NCBI GenBank assembly: GCA_035763085.1
Contig: DASUBV010000210.1
Location: forward strand, 1-24,290
Reading direction: 5' to 3'
DNA from: DASUBV01 sp035763085
GTDB taxonomy: Bacteria > Actinomycetota > Actinomycetes > Streptosporangiales > Streptosporangiaceae
DNA length: 24,290 nt
The position numbers and the translations under genes are program-made. Positions 21,801 to 24,290 of the stretch are shown here, piece by piece. A model generated the notes under the pieces. That model was not told the DNA's origin. It worked only from the letters and a program-made list of their open reading frames with translations, and searched no databases. Position 1 is the first letter of the stretch, and each line of letters begins with the position of its first letter.

Positions 21801-22634
21801 TCAGTGCCCCGCTTCCAGCGAACCGCCGAGGTACTGGGCGGTCAGGATCGTGAAGATAAAGGCCTGCAGCGCCTGGATCAGCATCTCGAACGCCGTCAGC
21901 ACGATCGTGAGGACGAAGGATGTCGCGCTGAACAGCAGGCCGATGCTCAGGCTGAACATGTACCAGGTGGCGATCGTGAACACCAGGAGCAGGATGTGCC
22001 CGGCGAACATGTTCGCGAACAGCCGGACCGCCAGGGTGAAGGGCCGGACGATGATGTACTGCAGGATCTCGACCGGAGCCAGGATGACCAGGATCCCCTT
22101 CGGAACGCCGGACGGGATCATGTTCCTGAAGTAGCCGCCCAGGCCCTGGTGCTTGATGCCCAGGTAGGTATAGGTCACGTAGACCATCAGCGTCAGCATC
22201 GCGGGGAAGGCGAACTGCGACATCGGGGGGAACTGCGCGACCGGGATGATCTCCATCAGGTTCATCATCCAGATGAAGAAGAACAGCGAGACCAGGAACG
22301 GCAGGTAGCTGTCGCCGCGCTTGCCCATCATCGGCCGCAGGATCTGATCCCGGACGAAGCTGATGCCGAGCTCTCCGATGTTCTGCGCGCCCCGCGGCAC
22401 CAGCTTCGGCCGCGCGAAGGCGGCCCAGAAGAACGCGACGACCACCACCATGCTGACCAGGGCCAGCAGCATCGGCTTGGTGAACGCGAAGCTCCCGATC
22501 CTGAAGAACGGCGTGAAGATGAACGTCGGCCCCGGGTATCCGGGCGCCGGGTAGCCGCAGTGCGTGTCAGAGAATATGTGGCTGTTCTCCACGGTGCATC
22601 GGATCGCGGCGAGCGCGACGATGTCACTGGCCAA
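21801..22634 (-). CDS. atpB: F1Fo ATP synthase subunit a
   Basis: The product is 277 residues from TTG 22634. It forms the stator half-channels of Fo. The conserved helix IIVRPFTLAVRLFANMFAGHILLLVFTI carries the essential Arg (in AVRLFANM). The later segment FEMLIQALQAFIFTILTAQYL is also diagnostic, and about six hydrophobic helices are visible. The start is chosen because GAGGAG lies 7 nt before TTG, and ASDIVALAAIRCTVENSHIF matches the length of actinobacterial N-termini. The frame stays open to 22733, but that longer reading has an Arg-rich, non-family N-terminus. The gap to atpE is 107 nt. Confidence 0.94.
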   Translation of the reverse strand: MASDIVALAAIRCTVENSHIFSDTHCGYPAPGYPGPTFIFTPFFRIGSFAFTKPMLLALVSMVVVVAFFWAAFARPKLVPRGAQNIGELGISFVRDQILRPMMGKRGDSYLPFLVSLFFFIWMMNLMEIIPVAQFPPMSQFAFPAMLTLMVYVTYTYLGIKHQGLGGYFRNMIPSGVPKGILVILAPVEILQYIIVRPFTLAVRLFANMFAGHILLLVFTIATWYMFSLSIGLLFSATSFVLTIVLTAFEMLIQALQAFIFTILTAQYLGGSLEAGH

Positions 22635-22735
22635 GTTGGTCTCCTCGAGCTTCGGACCTGCACGCGACGCCGACCAGCGCGGCGTACGGCTCTGCTTTCC
22701 CTGCCCCCGGTCGAGCGGCAAGTCCCGGAACACGG

Positions 22736-22765
22736 ATGTTAGCGGCCTGGGCTGCGCGCTTTACA
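22736..22765 (-). promoter_or_regulatory. Possible internal promoter upstream of atpB
   Basis: On the minus strand TGTAAA (22765-22760) and TAACAT (22741-22736) are 18 nt apart in the 144-nt gap between the AtpZ-like gene and atpB. The -35 match is poor, so this is a weak candidate. Confidence 0.25.
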
Positions 22766-22778
22766 GGCGGATTACCTT

Positions 22779-23048
22779 TCAGGCCCGGCCGTACCTGAAG
22801 ATCACTCCCACGATCGCCACGACCAGCCCGGTCACGGCCCCCAGCGGGAGCAGGATCGGGATGTGGGTGAGATGGCCGATCAGCCAGCCGATCAGCCCGT
22901 AGGCGATCATGCCGGCGATCAGGTAGCTGAAGATCGTCCAGCCGGCGTTGCCCGCGTCCGGCCGGCCCCGGCCGCCCGGCTCCTGCTCGGGCAGGCTGGC
23001 AGCACCCGGTTGCCGGGGACCCGGCCGGGGTGACTTGCGCGCACTCAT
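22779..23048 (-). CDS. AtpZ/AtpI-like small membrane protein
   Basis: The product is 89 residues. A basic, Pro-rich N-terminal half is followed by two hydrophobic helices (TIFSYLIAGMIAYGLIGWLIG and LPLGAVTGLVVAIVGVIF) with the Gly-rich pattern of AtpZ, a small subunit linked to Fo assembly or Mg2+/Ca2+ handling. Its place between atpI and atpB supports this. ATG 23048 (MSARKSPRPG) is chosen; a longer in-frame start at 23093 exists but adds an unconserved Arg/Gly tail. Confidence is good for the family and low for the exact role. Confidence 0.75.
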   Translation of the reverse strand: MSARKSPRPGPRQPGAASLPEQEPGGRGRPDAGNAGWTIFSYLIAGMIAYGLIGWLIGHLTHIPILLPLGAVTGLVVAIVGVIFRYGRA

Positions 23049-23151
23049 GCCTGCCCCGCGGACCTGACCGTGAGCTTGCGGGCAGGCGGCCACGGGCAGC
23101 CGTGACCGCGGGCAGCGGGTCGCCGTCCGGACGCCAGGGCGCAGCCACGGG

Positions 23152-23556
23152 TCATCCGTCCCTGCGCGGTTCGACGTAGAGGAACTTCACCCGCAGCGAC
23201 CAGATCACCTGCGAGATGCACCACACGAGGATGCACGCCAGCGCGCTCACGCCGAACAAGCGAGTGCTGAACACAGTGGAATCGCTGAACCTGACCACAA
23301 AGAACAGCAAGATCAGGATCTTGCCGATGTAGGTCACCATCGCCGTGATCATCATCGCCTGCGGGCTGATCCGGGCCGCGAACCCGACCGCGAAGACGCT
23401 GATCGAGAAGAACACCGTCACCAGCGCGATCCCCAGAACCGAGCCGAGCAGTCCCCTGCCGCCGCCGGTCCCCCAGCTGATGGCAGCCATGATCACTGCC
23501 GCTGCGGCCGTGACGAGGGCCGAGCGGCGGGCGATCCGGGCATATGCAGCCGGCAT
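23152..23556 (-). CDS. atpI: ATP synthase protein I (AtpI-like) membrane protein
   Basis: The product is 134 residues from ATG 23556. Four hydrophobic helices are evident: the first around ALVTAAAAVIMAAISW, then LLGSVLGIALVTVFFSISVFAVGF, then MMITAMVTYIGKILILLFFVV, and a last around LACILVWCISQVIW. The pattern matches the AtpI proteins that open actinobacterial atp operons and assist assembly of the c ring. The start is chosen for the GGAG site 8 nt upstream and the family length (about 140). In-frame starts at 23643, 23709 and 23736 would add a polar Arg/Ser-rich extension of 29-60 residues. Confidence 0.75.
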   Translation of the reverse strand: MPAAYARIARRSALVTAAAAVIMAAISWGTGGGRGLLGSVLGIALVTVFFSISVFAVGFAARISPQAMMITAMVTYIGKILILLFFVVRFSDSTVFSTRLFGVSALACILVWCISQVIWSLRVKFLYVEPRRDG

Positions 23557-23942
23557 CTGCGGAACTCCGGGGGGTCTCGACGAGGACCGCTGGTCCTCGT
23601 CGGTCGAGGAAACTGCCGCGGCGCCGCGAGGGCGCCGGGTCATCCGGCGGCCCGCACCCGGGTGCACCGCCAGATGAGCGAAACGTATCACGGACCTCTC
23701 ACTCGTCATTGAGTAGATGCTCGTGAAAGATATCACAAGCTCCCGGACACCAGACTCACCGGGTCACCTAACGTGACAGACCCTGCTGGTCTCTGTAACG
23801 ATACGCGACAGTCCTGACAACACACAGTAGCGCTTCGGCCGGGGCTTTCGTGAGCAGTCGAGCCAGGCACGGCGGGGCAGGCGCGTCGGGCTCAGACAGG
23901 CAGCACGACGGCTGCGCGCGGCAGGGGCGCGGCGCCGGAAGG
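23557..23942 (-). promoter_or_regulatory. Upstream region of the atp operon with candidate promoter
   Basis: On the minus strand TTGTCA (23820-23815) and TACAGA (23797-23792) are 17 nt apart, the best promoter match before the operon. Just downstream lie two adjacent inverted repeats: AGACC-ctgct-GGTCT (23778-23792, plus-strand reading) and GTCAC-ctaac-GTGAC (23763-23777). These could be an operator or leader hairpins. Between 23557 and 23736 the AtpI frame stays open, so part of this stretch may be coding if a longer AtpI start is used. Confidence 0.4.
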
Positions 23943-24290
23943 CTACGGACGCTGCGGCGGACGGCGGCGCGGCCAGGGCCGCTCCCGGTCGAGGCCGTCC
24001 TCGGCATCGCGGCCGGCCGGGCCCGCGCCGATGGCGTCCTGACCGGCCCCGCGGACGTCGTCCGGGGCCAGGCGGCCGCGGGCCGGGCGGTCCGGGATCA
24101 GCGGGTCCGCCGCGAAGGGGTCCGGAGCGAGCCCGCTGGAGGACATCGCGTCGTCGGACAGTGCGTCCGGACCAGAGATATCCGGGTGCAGCGGGTCGGG
24201 CGGCGGTGCGCCGAGCGGGACAGCGGGCGGGATTGCGCCCACCACCGACCTGCCTGATCCGGCCGATGGCTTAGGCGGGATCGGCGGGAT
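23943..24290 (-). CDS. C-terminal part of an unidentified Pro/Asp-rich protein (5' end outside window)
   Basis: A frame open from the right edge to TAG 23943-23945 encodes 115 residues with strong GC third-position bias, which supports real coding. It begins IPPIPPKPSAGSG and continues with repeated proline-aspartate units such as PPPDPLHPD, APDPFAADPLIPD and LAPDD, ending Arg/Pro-rich (PWPRRRPPQRP). This is a disordered tail with no domain. In actinobacteria the gene before atpI is often a WecA/MraY-type glycosyltransferase (from memory), whose C-terminal tail this could be, but nothing in the visible residues proves it. Confidence 0.5.
   Translation of the reverse strand: MPPIPPKPSAGSGRSVVGAIPPAVPLGAPPPDPLHPDISGPDALSDDAMSSSGLAPDPFAADPLIPDRPARGRLAPDDVRGAGQDAIGAGPAGRDAEDGLDRERPWPRRRPPQRP

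Noticed and set aside
1..24290. CRISPR arrays, insertion sequences, prophage or integrase genes, tRNA or rRNA genes
   Set aside because: No regularly spaced repeats, transposase motifs, integrase motifs or tRNA-like cloverleaf with a TTCRA arm were found on either strand.

Overview
The window is a gene-dense, very GC-rich stretch with strong G/C preference at third codon positions. It reads as the chromosome of a high-GC actinomycete. Supporting signs are an actinobacterial-type atp operon followed by a DUF2550 gene, a NucS mismatch endonuclease, several genes apparently transcribed without leaders (TANNNT -10 boxes 6-8 nt before the start codon), and frequent GTG/TTG starts. AtpF and AtpH are separate proteins, unlike the fused b-delta subunit of mycobacteria, so a Streptomyces/Streptosporangium-like or Frankia-like lineage fits better than Mycobacterium. 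I cannot name the genus.

Left part (1-2.9 kb): the 3' end of a HIT-family gene, an aminoglycoside-phosphotransferase-like gene whose N-terminus is in another frame (apparent 1-nt frameshift in a G run), nucS, and a convergent TetR regulator. Middle part (3-13.6 kb): accessory metabolism and transport. It holds a class A FAD monooxygenase divergent from the TetR gene, an ABC exporter pair, a carboxymuconolactone-decarboxylase-like protein, a DMT-type membrane transporter, a DedA membrane protein with a repetitive tail, a RibD/CMP-type deaminase, an aldehyde dehydrogenase, and a convergent GMC (choline-dehydrogenase-like) oxidoreductase. TetR, monooxygenase and ABC exporter plausibly form a small modify-and-export module. 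The GMC oxidase and aldehyde dehydrogenase could act in sequence (alcohol to aldehyde to acid), although they are convergent rather than in one operon.

A 0.77-kb gene-free region (13.6-14.37 kb) separates the GMC gene from a PduO-type cobalamin adenosyltransferase gene. It contains a stack of strong hairpins, a terminator-like stem, and an AT-richer patch with a palindrome inside a candidate minus-strand promoter. This is the least explained part of the window and the best candidate for an undescribed element (small RNA or structured leader).

Right part (15-24.3 kb, minus strand): the complete F1Fo ATP synthase operon in the order atpI, atpZ-like, atpB, atpE, atpF, atpH, atpA, atpG, atpD, atpC, then DUF2550. 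Overlapping stop/start codons join F-H, G-D and D-C. The right edge carries the C-terminal end of an unidentified Pro/Asp-rich protein. All assignments come from reading motifs and gene order by eye; no database search was run.
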